From assembly GCF_016904885.1 (NCBI RefSeq), contig NZ_JADWYI010000001.1, positions 2,046,001-2,110,000 of the forward strand: a DNA stretch of 64,000 nt. The letters run 5' to 3'. This DNA comes from Archangium primigenium. GTDB taxonomy: Bacteria > Myxococcota > Myxococcia > Myxococcales > Myxococcaceae. A program made the position numbers and the translations under genes. Positions within the stretch are counted from its first letter, which is position 1; the number at the start of each line of letters is the position of its first letter. This document shows positions 28,542 through 44,900 of the stretch, piece by piece. The notes under the pieces were generated by a model. That model made no database searches and was not told the DNA's origin. It worked only from the letters and a program-made list of their open reading frames with translations.

Positions 28542-28573
28542 CGCGTCCGGGGGCCCCCCGCCCACCGGACGCG
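28542..28573 (-). other. Strong hairpin between geosmin synthase and shell genes
   Basis: A perfect 9-bp inverted repeat CGCGTCCGG / CCGGACGCG flanks a G/C-rich loop that could extend the stem by three pairs. It lies 8 bases past the cargo stop codon and 82 bases before the first shell start. No T-run follows in the direction of transcription. It could partly terminate transcription or set mRNA stability, and so tune the cargo-to-shell ratio. Confidence 0.5.
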
Positions 28574-28580
28574 ACGAGGC

Positions 28581-32744
<4,164 letters not shown>

Positions 32745-32748
<4 letters not shown>

Positions 32749-33107
32749 GCACCGTGCTCGTCGTGGAGGATGAGTTCGACGTGCAGCAGATCGTGGCCGA
32801 CGTGCTGCGCGACGAGGGCCATCAGGTGTTCGTGTGTGGCACCGGCCGCGAGGCCCTCCAGCACCTGAGCGAGTTCCGGCCGGACGTGGTCCTCATGGAC
32901 GTGATGCTGCCCATCTTCTCCGGACTGCAGGTGCTGGACGTGATGCGCAAGACGCCCGGCCTGGACGCGATTCCCGTCATCCTCATGAGCGAAACCGAGC
33001 CTCGCCATGTCCAGGCGCGCTGGCAGTTCTTCCTCAAGAAGCCCTTCCGGCTGGAGCACCTGTTGGATGCCATCACCCGGGTCATGGGTCCGGTTTCCCT
33101 CACGTGA
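32745..33107 (+). CDS. Single-domain response regulator
   Basis: 120 residues; its ATG overlaps the stop of the KaiC-like gene (ATGA), so the two are coupled. This is a receiver domain only: acidic pocket VVEDE, phospho-acceptor Asp in VVLMDVMLP, a Ser at the usual Thr/Ser position (ILMSE) and the conserved Lys in FFLKKPF. There is no output domain, so it works by protein contact, most likely with the KaiC-like ATPase or a hybrid kinase. Confidence 0.92.
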
Positions 33108-33219
33108 GGGTGGTGAGCGCCAACTTCTACCGCGAGACTGTCCCCGCGAGGGTTCAGGGTGTTGATCCGCGCGGCGCGGTGGGTCGACGCGCCGCGGGCG
33201 AGTGGCTAGCCTCGGGCGC

Positions 33220-34314
33220 GTGCCCTCCACCGACAAGCCCGTCGTCAAACATCGCAAGATAGGCGCCTACCGCGTGCTCGGAGAGCTGGGCCGCGGCGGC
33301 ATGGCCCAGGTGTACCGGGGCCTCCACGAGATGCTGCAGCGCGAGGTGGCCATCAAGGAGATGCTGGCCGACCCGCTGCGCGACAAGGAGTCCGTGTCGC
33401 GCTTCCGCCGGGAGGCGCTCGCGCTCGCGGCCTTCCGCCACCAGAACATCGTCACCCTGTACGATCTGGTGGAGAAGAACGACGTGCTCTTCATGGTGAT
33501 GGAGTACGTGGACGGCCCCACGCTGCACGAGCTGCTCAAGGAAGGGCCACTGCCGCCCGAGGTGACAGCCGCCGTGGGGGCGCGCATCGCGGATGCGCTG
33601 GAGCACGCGCACTTCCGCCGCATCGTCCACCGCGACCTCAAGCCCGCCAACGTGATGATCACCAAGGCGGGGGACGTGAAGCTCATGGACTTCGGCGTGG
33701 CCAAGGACTCCACGCTCGAGACGCTCACCGCGCAGGGCATGGCGGTGGGCACGCCCTCGTACATGTCCCCCGAGCAGGTGACGGGCGCGCCGGTGGACGG
33801 GCGCACGGACCTGTTCTCGCTCGGGGTGCTGCTCTACGAGGCGCTCACGGGCACGCGCCCCTTCCAGGGCCGCAGCGCGGGCGAGGTGTTCGCGCGCATC
33901 CGCGAGGGGGACTACAAGCCCCTGCACAAGGTGGCGCCCCACCTGCCCCGGCCGCTCACGGACGTGGTCAAGCGCGCCCTGAGCGTGCGGCCCGAGGATC
34001 GTTTCCCCCACGCCGGCGCGATGCGCCGGGAGCTGGAGGCCTTCCTGGCCGAGCGCGTGACGATGTCCTGCGAGGCCTTCCTGGTGGGCTTTTTGCGGCA
34101 GCGCGACCGGCTCACCGAGAGCGAGGCCCTCTTGCACCTCACCCAGCAGGAGCTGGCCGGGGTGGGGCAGCTGGCCCGCGAGACGCCGGGCCCCGCGCGG
34201 CCCTGGACGCGCTGGCTCGCCGCGGGGCTCATCGCCACGGGCGGCCTGGGCGCGGGGCTCGTGTCCACCCAGTCCTACTGGGCGGAGCTCGTGCAGCGGC
34301 TGACGGTGCGCTGA
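33220..34314 (+). CDS. Membrane-anchored Ser/Thr protein kinase
   Basis: 364 residues from the GTG at 33220; a GTG at 33202 is an alternative. A Hanks-type kinase with LGRGGMAQVYRG glycine loop, VAIKEM Lys, catalytic HRDLKPAN (from 137), DFG (from 157) and GTPSYMSPEQ. A single transmembrane helix lies near the C-terminus (about 332-352) with only a short tail behind it, so there is no large sensor domain. It follows the KaiC-like/receiver pair by 112 bases and may form a signalling cluster with them. Confidence 0.93.
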   Translation: MPSTDKPVVKHRKIGAYRVLGELGRGGMAQVYRGLHEMLQREVAIKEMLADPLRDKESVSRFRREALALAAFRHQNIVTLYDLVEKNDVLFMVMEYVDGPTLHELLKEGPLPPEVTAAVGARIADALEHAHFRRIVHRDLKPANVMITKAGDVKLMDFGVAKDSTLETLTAQGMAVGTPSYMSPEQVTGAPVDGRTDLFSLGVLLYEALTGTRPFQGRSAGEVFARIREGDYKPLHKVAPHLPRPLTDVVKRALSVRPEDRFPHAGAMRRELEAFLAERVTMSCEAFLVGFLRQRDRLTESEALLHLTQQELAGVGQLARETPGPARPWTRWLAAGLIATGGLGAGLVSTQSYWAELVQRLTVR

Positions 34315-34323
34315 GCCCCAGGG

Positions 34324-34731
34324 CTACTTGCGGCGCGCGGGCGCGGCGGCCTTCTTCGCCGCCGGACGGCGCCCGGCCGGCTTCTCGTGGGTGACGGTCA
34401 CCACGGTGCCGATGCCGCCGCGCACGAAGAAGTCACCCTCCACGGTGAGCTTGCGCGGCTGGATGGCCTTCACGATGTCGTCGGCGATGGTGTTGGTCAC
34501 CTTCTCGTGGAAGGCGCCCTCGTCGCGGTAGGCCCACATGTAGAGCTTGAGGCTCTTGAGCTCCACGCACAGCTCGTCCGGCACGTAGCGGATGCGGAAG
34601 CGCGCGAAGTCGGGCTGGCCCGTCAGCGGGCACAGGCAGGTGAACTCCGGCACATCGAAGGCGATCTCGTAGTCGCGATCCTGCGCGGGGTTGACGAAGG
34701 TCTTCAGTTCCTTGGTGGGTTGGGAAGCCAT
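34324..34731 (-). CDS. queF: NADPH-dependent 7-cyano-7-deazaguanine reductase
   Basis: 135 residues, the short (type I, YkvM) form of QueF. It reduces preQ0 to preQ1 in queuosine tRNA modification. The nucleophile Cys and Asp lie in FTCLCPLTGQPDFA, and the QueF signature ELKSLKLYMWAYRDEGAFHE is complete. The C-terminal 20 residues are Lys/Ala/Arg-rich and go beyond the usual domain. No other queuosine genes are in the window. Confidence 0.95.
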   Translation of the reverse strand: MASQPTKELKTFVNPAQDRDYEIAFDVPEFTCLCPLTGQPDFARFRIRYVPDELCVELKSLKLYMWAYRDEGAFHEKVTNTIADDIVKAIQPRKLTVEGDFFVRGGIGTVVTVTHEKPAGRRPAAKKAAAPARRK

Positions 34732-34732
34732 A

Positions 34733-34759
34733 GCGGGTGTCGTCTAGCACACACCCCGC
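34733..34759 (-). promoter_or_regulatory. Hairpin directly upstream of queF
   Basis: GCGGGTGT and ACACCCCGC form an 8-bp stem with one bulged C around a 10-base loop, placed 2 bases before the queF start codon. In the mRNA it would lie over the ribosome-binding region. It lacks the conserved A-rich tail and loop of a preQ1-I riboswitch, so any role as a leader control element is a guess. Confidence 0.3.
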
Positions 34760-34910
34760 CGTTTCCAGTCGCCAATGGTGAACGCTCGCCCACCCGACAG
34801 GTCCCCTGGCTGTCCGGCCTTCAACGCCCCTGGCCTCGCCGGGGCCGTGGGGCCGCCAACCGCCTTGTGGTCGCGGGGGCGTGGGGCGTATGTGCTGGAG
34901 CAGCCCGCCC

Positions 34911-36845
34911 ATGCCTCCACCCGATTTCCAGGACCTGCTCGCATGCGTCCCCCAGGGGATGATGCGGCTTGGTGCGGACTTGAGCGTCACGTGGGTGGAG
35001 CCCGACTTCACCGCCAAGACGGGTCTGGCCGTACAGGTGGGCGAGCGCGTGCTGTCCTTCCTGGAGGCCGGGTGGGGACGCGATGCCCTGGAGCGGGCCC
35101 TGCGCGAGGGCCGGGGTCACTCCGGCCATGTCATCACCGCGGGCCTCCGGCAGGCGCGGGTCCAGGCGCGTCCCTGTCGCACGGGGGAGGAGCCGGGCAC
35201 GTGGCTGCTCTTCGAGCCCTCGGGGACGGACAGCGAGGTGACGTTCGCCCAGGCGCTGCAGGAGATCGCCCACGAGGTGAGCGAGACGCTGGACGTGGAC
35301 AGCGTGTGCAAGGCGGCGGTGGTGGCCGTGGTGCGCTGTGCCCAGGTGCGCCGCGCCGAGGTGTACCTCGCCGAGGAGGGGCAGCCGCCGCGCCGCGTGG
35401 CCGTGTCCGACCTGGCCACCGGGGCCGCGGAGCCGCCCGAGATGCACACCGACTCGTTCGCCGCGGCGCTCGCCACGCGCCAGCCGCAGATTGGCGTGGA
35501 GCGCGGCGAGGGCGCGGGCGCGCTGTACGCTGCGGTGCCGCTCTTGTCGCAGAAGCGGGCGCTCGGCCTGCTGGTGCTCTACAAGGAGCCCGGTCCGTCC
35601 TTCTCCATGCGCGAGCTGGACCTGTGGAGCGCCGCGGCGGGCCAGGTGGCCGTGGCGGTGCAGAACGCGCGGCTGTTGCGCGAGGCGCAGGCGGCCCTTC
35701 AGGTGCGCGAGGAGTTCATGTCCATCGCCTCGCACGAGCTCAAGACGCCGCTCACCCCGCTCAAGCTCACGCTCTTCTCCATGGAGCGGCGGCTCGCCCA
35801 GGGCCAGCCCGTGGAGCTCTCCAGCGTCATCAAGTCCAAGCGCCAGGTGGAGCGGCTGGCGGGCCTGGTGAACGACTTGCTGGACGTGTCCCGGCTGGAG
35901 CTGGGTCGGCTCACCCTGCACCCCGCGCCCCTGGAAGTGGGCCACCTGGTGGCCGAGGTGGTGGACCAGTTCCGCCATGCCTTCGAGCGGCCCTTCTCGC
36001 TGTCCGTGCCCCGCGAGCGCGTCTGGGTCCAGGGAGACCGCGACCGGCTGGAGCAGGTGCTCGTCAACCTGCTGGAGAACGCGCACAAGTACAGCCCCGC
36101 GGGCGAGCCCATCTGCGTGGAGGTGGCGTCGCGGGACGGGCAGGCCCACATCCACGTGAGCGACCGGGGCATCGGCGTGCCGGCGTCCGACCAGACGCGC
36201 CTCTTCCAGCGCTTCTACCGGGCCGCCAACTCGTCCCACCGCCACTTCGGCGGCCTGGGCCTGGGGCTGTTCATCAGCGACTCGATCGCCCGGCTGCACG
36301 GGGGCGCGCTGTCCATGACGAGCGCCGAGGGCGAGGGCTCCACCTTCACCCTGCGACTGCCCGCCATGGCCGGGGGCGAGGTGCGGCGGCTGCCCCGCCG
36401 GGTGCTGCTGCTGGACGAGGATCCCCACCAGGAGTCCGTGGCCGCGCGGGTGCTCGGCGCCGAGGGCTTCGAGGTGCTCACCGCCCATGACGGCGTGGAG
36501 GCGCTGCGCCGGGCCTCGTCGCAGCCGGTGGACCTGGTGCTGCTGTCGTCGAGCGCGCCGCCCACCCACCTGGGCATCTTCCTGGCGGCGTTCGCGGAGC
36601 TGCCGCGCGCCCGGCCCATCCCCATCGTCCTGGCCGGCGCGGCGCGGCCCGCCTGGGCCCAGCCCGACTGCGCCCAGTGCGCCCGTCCGTACGACGACGC
36701 GGAACTGCTCGCCGCCGTGCGCTCGGTGATGGACCTGGGGGAGGACGGGGAGGACGTCGGCCCGGGTCCGGTCGATGAGACTCCTGGTGTACTCCACGCG
36801 CCCACGCCCGTTGCGTCGCGTGCCTCCTCCCGTCTGGTTCCCTAG
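34911..36845 (+). CDS. GAF-domain sensor histidine kinase with degenerate receiver
   Basis: 644 residues from the ATG at 34911; an ATG at 34890 is possible. An N-terminal PAS-like region is followed by a GAF domain (about 115-265). The HisKA box SHELKTPLTPLKL has His275. The HATPase domain is complete: NLLENAHKYSP, DRGIGVP and GGLGLGLFI. The C-terminal receiver-like domain (about 500-615) starts with VLLLDED but has LLSSSAPP where the phospho-acceptor Asp belongs, so it cannot be phosphorylated in the usual way. Probably an active soluble kinase with a regulatory pseudo-receiver. Output partner unknown. Confidence 0.92.
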   Translation: MPPPDFQDLLACVPQGMMRLGADLSVTWVEPDFTAKTGLAVQVGERVLSFLEAGWGRDALERALREGRGHSGHVITAGLRQARVQARPCRTGEEPGTWLLFEPSGTDSEVTFAQALQEIAHEVSETLDVDSVCKAAVVAVVRCAQVRRAEVYLAEEGQPPRRVAVSDLATGAAEPPEMHTDSFAAALATRQPQIGVERGEGAGALYAAVPLLSQKRALGLLVLYKEPGPSFSMRELDLWSAAAGQVAVAVQNARLLREAQAALQVREEFMSIASHELKTPLTPLKLTLFSMERRLAQGQPVELSSVIKSKRQVERLAGLVNDLLDVSRLELGRLTLHPAPLEVGHLVAEVVDQFRHAFERPFSLSVPRERVWVQGDRDRLEQVLVNLLENAHKYSPAGEPICVEVASRDGQAHIHVSDRGIGVPASDQTRLFQRFYRAANSSHRHFGGLGLGLFISDSIARLHGGALSMTSAEGEGSTFTLRLPAMAGGEVRRLPRRVLLLDEDPHQESVAARVLGAEGFEVLTAHDGVEALRRASSQPVDLVLLSSSAPPTHLGIFLAAFAELPRARPIPIVLAGAARPAWAQPDCAQCARPYDDAELLAAVRSVMDLGEDGEDVGPGPVDETPGVLHAPTPVASRASSRLVP

Positions 36846-36958
36846 AGAGCGGCGGAGTTACCAGGCCCCTGGATGTCGTGACTTTCTTACCCTCGTCGGA
36901 AGCAACGCGTTAAAGTCGGCGGTTCACGCGTGGTTCATCCGCAGCGAGGGGAGTAGAG

Positions 36959-41515
<4,557 letters not shown>

Positions 41516-41518
41516 GCC

Positions 41519-42982
41519 ATGGGCAAGACGACCGGTTTCCAGGAGTGGGAGCACGTCTCCGCGCCCAAGCGGGACAAGGCCGAGCGGCTCAAGGACTCGC
41601 GCGAGTTCTACCTGCCGTTTCCGCCCGAGGAGGCCAAGCGCCAGGCGGGGCGGTGCATGGACTGTGGCGTGCCCTTCTGTCACCAGGGCTGTCCGCTGGG
41701 CAATCCCATCCCCGAGTTCAACGACGCCGTCTACCGTGGCCGGTGGAAGGAGGCGTACGTCGCGCTGAGCGGCACGAACAACTTCCCCGAGTTCACCGGC
41801 CGCCTGTGCCCCGCGCCTTGCGAGGCGGCGTGCGTGCTCAGCATCGATCAGGATCCGGTGACCATCGAGCACCTGGAGAAGGAGATCATCGAGCGCGCCT
41901 TCGCCGAGGGCTGGGTGACGGCCCGGCCTCCGGCGCACCGCACCGGCAAGCGCGTGGCGGTGGTGGGCTCGGGTCCGGCGGGGCTCGCCGCGGCGGCGCA
42001 GCTCAACCAGGCCGGCCACCGGGTCACCGTGTTCGAGCGCGATGACCGGCCCGGCGGCCTGCTGCGCCACGGCATCCCCGACTTCAAGCTGGAGAAGTCC
42101 GTGCTGGAGCGGCGGCTCAAGCTGATGGAGGCCGAGGGCATCGAGTTCCGCTGCGGCGTGGACGTGGGCCGCGAGCCGACCTACGCCGCGCTGCGCGAGC
42201 AGTACGACGCGATTGTGCTGGGCATCGGCGCCCAGCGCGGCCGGGACCTGGACGTGCCCGGGCGGGAGCTGTCCGGCGTGGTCATGGCCATGGACTACCT
42301 CACGCACCAGAACCGGGTGCTGGCCGGGCTCACCTCGCTCGAGCCCCGCTTCGACGCGGCCGGCAAGCGCGTGCTCATCCTCGGCGCGGGCGACACGGGC
42401 TCGGACTGCCTGGGCACGGCCCTGCGCCAGGGCGCCGCGCACGTGATGCAGGTGTCCTACGCGCCGCCGCCGCCCCAGGTGCGCGCCCTGGAGAACCCCT
42501 GGCCCCGCTGGCCCCTCGTCTTCCGCACCTCTTCCAGTCAGGAGGAGGGCGGCCAGCGCGAGTTCGGCCTCGTCACGAAGCGCCTGTCGGGCCGGGACGG
42601 CCGCCTGGAGGCGGTGCACACGGTGAAGGTGGAGGTGCGGCCCGACGCCGAGGGCAAGCCCCGGCTGGTGGAGATTCCCGGCTCGGAGAGCGCCCTCGAG
42701 GTGGACCTCCTGGTGCTCGCCATCGGCTTCGCGGGACCGGACACCCGGGTGCTCGCCGAGCAGCTCGGGGTGAAGCTCTCGCCCCGGGGCAACGTGCACG
42801 TGGACGCGCACTTCGCCACCTCCGTGCCCGGCGTGTATTGCGCGGGGGACGCCCACCGCGGCGCGAGCCTCATCGTCTGGGCCTTCGCCGACGGCCGCGA
42901 GGCGGCCCGCTCCGTCGACGCCTACCTCGCCCAGGGCGACTCGGCGCTGCCCACCCGCGGCAAGGACTACGCCATCGGCTGA
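41519..42982 (+). CDS. gltD: Glutamate synthase (NADPH) small subunit
   Basis: 487 residues, the standard beta subunit. N-terminal cysteine clusters (RCMDCGVPFCHQGCPLGNPI and LCPAPCEAAC) bind two [4Fe-4S] clusters. FAD- and NADPH-binding GxGxxG/A motifs are VVGSGPAGLAAA and ILGAGDTGSDC. It passes electrons from NADPH to GltB. The start has GGGAGGAGAG only 3 bases after gltB. A clear intrinsic-type hairpin follows the gene. Confidence 0.98.
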   Translation: MGKTTGFQEWEHVSAPKRDKAERLKDSREFYLPFPPEEAKRQAGRCMDCGVPFCHQGCPLGNPIPEFNDAVYRGRWKEAYVALSGTNNFPEFTGRLCPAPCEAACVLSIDQDPVTIEHLEKEIIERAFAEGWVTARPPAHRTGKRVAVVGSGPAGLAAAAQLNQAGHRVTVFERDDRPGGLLRHGIPDFKLEKSVLERRLKLMEAEGIEFRCGVDVGREPTYAALREQYDAIVLGIGAQRGRDLDVPGRELSGVVMAMDYLTHQNRVLAGLTSLEPRFDAAGKRVLILGAGDTGSDCLGTALRQGAAHVMQVSYAPPPPQVRALENPWPRWPLVFRTSSSQEEGGQREFGLVTKRLSGRDGRLEAVHTVKVEVRPDAEGKPRLVEIPGSESALEVDLLVLAIGFAGPDTRVLAEQLGVKLSPRGNVHVDAHFATSVPGVYCAGDAHRGASLIVWAFADGREAARSVDAYLAQGDSALPTRGKDYAIG

Positions 42983-43019
42983 GCCCCGCTCCGCCCCCTC
43001 ACTCCCGCGCGGTTCCCCC

Positions 43020-43046
43020 AACGGGCCCGGTCGTTTCGGGCCCGTT
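43020..43046 (+). terminator. Terminator hairpin after gltBD
   Basis: A perfect 10-bp inverted repeat AACGGGCCCG / CGGGCCCGTT encloses a 7-base loop and lies 38 bases after the gltD stop. A short T-containing tail follows. Its position and symmetry make it the end of the gltBD transcript. Confidence 0.75.
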
Positions 43047-43111
43047 GTCGTTGCGGGCACCAAGTGATTGAAAGTTTACAGGCTTATTGGGATTTGAGAG
43101 TTTTGCCCGAA

Positions 43112-43146
43112 TTCCTTTGACTACGGGATAAGAATTAGGAGAAATG
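43112..43146 (+). promoter_or_regulatory. A/T-rich promoter region of the first serine protease gene
   Basis: The stretch 43060-43145 is unusually A/T-rich for this genome. It contains TTGACT followed 17 bases later by AGAAAT, a good -35 and a poor -10. The rest of the 262-base gap holds the gltBD terminator and a 100-base leader to the protease start. Confidence 0.3.
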
Positions 43147-43244
43147 CTGAATCGTGGAAGCCCGGCGCCCGACCTGTACGCGTCCGGCTTCCTCCACGAC
43201 GAAGCAGAGGTTCCTCCTCCTCCCCCCAAGCAAGGGAATGTCCG

Positions 43245-44759
43245 ATGACGCGTAAGCTCCCCGCTCTCACCGCCCTCACCGCCCTGTTCGCCGGCATGTC
43301 CGCCCTGGCGGCCCCCGTCCCCGCCGTGGTCCCCATGTCCGTGCCGGAGGCCTCGCCCGAGGTGCTCTCCGCGATGCAGCGCGACCTGGGGCTCAGCCCC
43401 GCGCAGTCCATGCGCCGCATGGCGGTGGAGGCGCTCGCGGCGCACACCGAGCAGCGCCTGGCGGCGGAGCTGGGGGACACGTTCGGTGGCGCGTGGATGA
43501 ACGAGGACGGGAGCGCCCTCATCGTGGCCGTCACCGACGAGTCCAGCATGCGTCAGGTGCTGCGCCAGGGCGCCGAGCCCAAGCTCGTGACGCGCTCGCT
43601 GGCCCAGCTGGAGCGGATGCGCACCGTGCTGGACCGCAACGCCGAGCGCGCGCCCCGCGGCATCTTCGCCTGGAGCGTGGACGTGCGGACCAACAGCGTG
43701 GTGGTGACGGCGCTGGACGAGGCGCTCGCCAAGGGCTTCATCGCCGACAGCGGCGCGGACGTGGAGGGCCTGCGCGTGGAGGTGTCGCGCGAGGAGTACC
43801 GCCCCCTGTACGACATCCGTGGCGGTGACGCGTACTACCCGGGCAACGCGCGCTGCTCCATCGGCTTCGCGGTGAACGGCGGCTTCGTGACCGCGGGCCA
43901 CTGTGGCGGCGTGGGCACCAACACCACCGGCAGCGGCGTGGCGCAGGGCACCGTGCGCGGCTCCACCTTCCCCGGCAAGGACCAGGCCTGGGTGCAGACC
44001 AACGGCTCGTGGGTGGCCCAGCCCTGGGTGAACAACTACGCGGGCGGCGTGGCCAATGTCGCCGGCTCCAACGAGGCCACGGTGGGCAGCTCCGTCTGTC
44101 GCTCGGGCTCCACGACGGGCTGGCGCTGTGGAACCATCCAGGCGCGCGGCGCGACCATCAACTACGCGAACGGCCCGGTGTACGGCGCCGTGCAGACCAA
44201 CGCCTGCGCCGAGGGCGGTGACTCGGGTGGCTCGTGGATCTCCGGTGACCAGGCCCAGGGCGTGACCTCGGGCGGCTCGGGCAACTGCTCCACCGGCGGC
44301 ACCACCTTCTTCTTCCCGCTCAAGCCCATCCTCCAGGAGTACGGCCTGACGCTGAAGACCTCGGGCGGCGGCAGCACGGGCGGCAAGGCCATCCGCTCGC
44401 GGCTGAACAACAAGTGCATCGACATCCCCAACTCGAACACGAACGACGGCACGCAGCTGCAGATGTGGGACTGCAACGGCACGGGCGCGCAGAGCTGGCA
44501 GTGGTACTCGGATGGCTCGGTCCGCGCGCTGGGCAAGTGCATGGACGTGGCCTGGGGCTCGGTGGACGCGGGCGCCATCATCCAGATCGCCAACTGCAGC
44601 GGCAACCCGGCCCAGAAGTTCATCCTCAGCGGCGCGGGGGACCTGGTGAACCCCCAGGCCAACAAGTGCGTGGACATCGTGGACCACAACCAGAACAGCG
44701 GCGCCAAGCTCATCCAGTGGACCTGCACCGGCGCCAACAACCAGAAGTGGTACCAGTAG
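43245..44759 (+). CDS. Secreted alpha-lytic-type serine protease with ricin-type lectin domain, copy 1
   Basis: 504 residues. A signal peptide (TALTALFAGMSALAAP) precedes a pro-region (about 35-190) of the alpha-lytic protease type that folds the enzyme. The S1E catalytic domain has His in VTAGHCGG, Asp in GKDQAWVQT and Ser in EGGDSGGSW, with three disulfide pairs likely. A Gly/Ser linker leads to a C-terminal ricin B/CBM13-like domain (about 380-504) with Cys-Asp-Ile repeats and SWQW and NQKWYQ (QxW) motifs, for binding sugars on prey walls or matrix. Probably a predatory lytic protease. A paralogue follows after 141 bases. Confidence 0.95.
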   Translation: MTRKLPALTALTALFAGMSALAAPVPAVVPMSVPEASPEVLSAMQRDLGLSPAQSMRRMAVEALAAHTEQRLAAELGDTFGGAWMNEDGSALIVAVTDESSMRQVLRQGAEPKLVTRSLAQLERMRTVLDRNAERAPRGIFAWSVDVRTNSVVVTALDEALAKGFIADSGADVEGLRVEVSREEYRPLYDIRGGDAYYPGNARCSIGFAVNGGFVTAGHCGGVGTNTTGSGVAQGTVRGSTFPGKDQAWVQTNGSWVAQPWVNNYAGGVANVAGSNEATVGSSVCRSGSTTGWRCGTIQARGATINYANGPVYGAVQTNACAEGGDSGGSWISGDQAQGVTSGGSGNCSTGGTTFFFPLKPILQEYGLTLKTSGGGSTGGKAIRSRLNNKCIDIPNSNTNDGTQLQMWDCNGTGAQSWQWYSDGSVRALGKCMDVAWGSVDAGAIIQIANCSGNPAQKFILSGAGDLVNPQANKCVDIVDHNQNSGAKLIQWTCTGANNQKWYQ

Positions 44760-44770
44760 GCCGTCGCTCC

Positions 44771-44792
44771 CTGGGAGGGGCTTCCCTCCCAG
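44771..44792 (+). terminator. Hairpin after protease copy 1
   Basis: A perfect 9-bp inverted repeat CTGGGAGGG / CCCTCCCAG with a 4-base loop lies 11 bases after the stop codon. There is no clear T-run. It likely ends or trims the first protease transcript, so the two paralogues may be expressed separately. Confidence 0.55.
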
Positions 44793-44900
44793 CGCGGTGG
44801 TGACGTCCCCTCTCGTCGTTGAACGCGCGCGCGGGGTGAGCCCCCGGGTTCCCCCGCCGCGTGCCGCCTCCCAACCCCAGACTTCAGAAGGAAACACCCG

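Noticed and set aside
34732-34800. preQ1 riboswitch before queF
   Set aside because: A hairpin is present, but the conserved loop and A-rich tail of preQ1-I are not.
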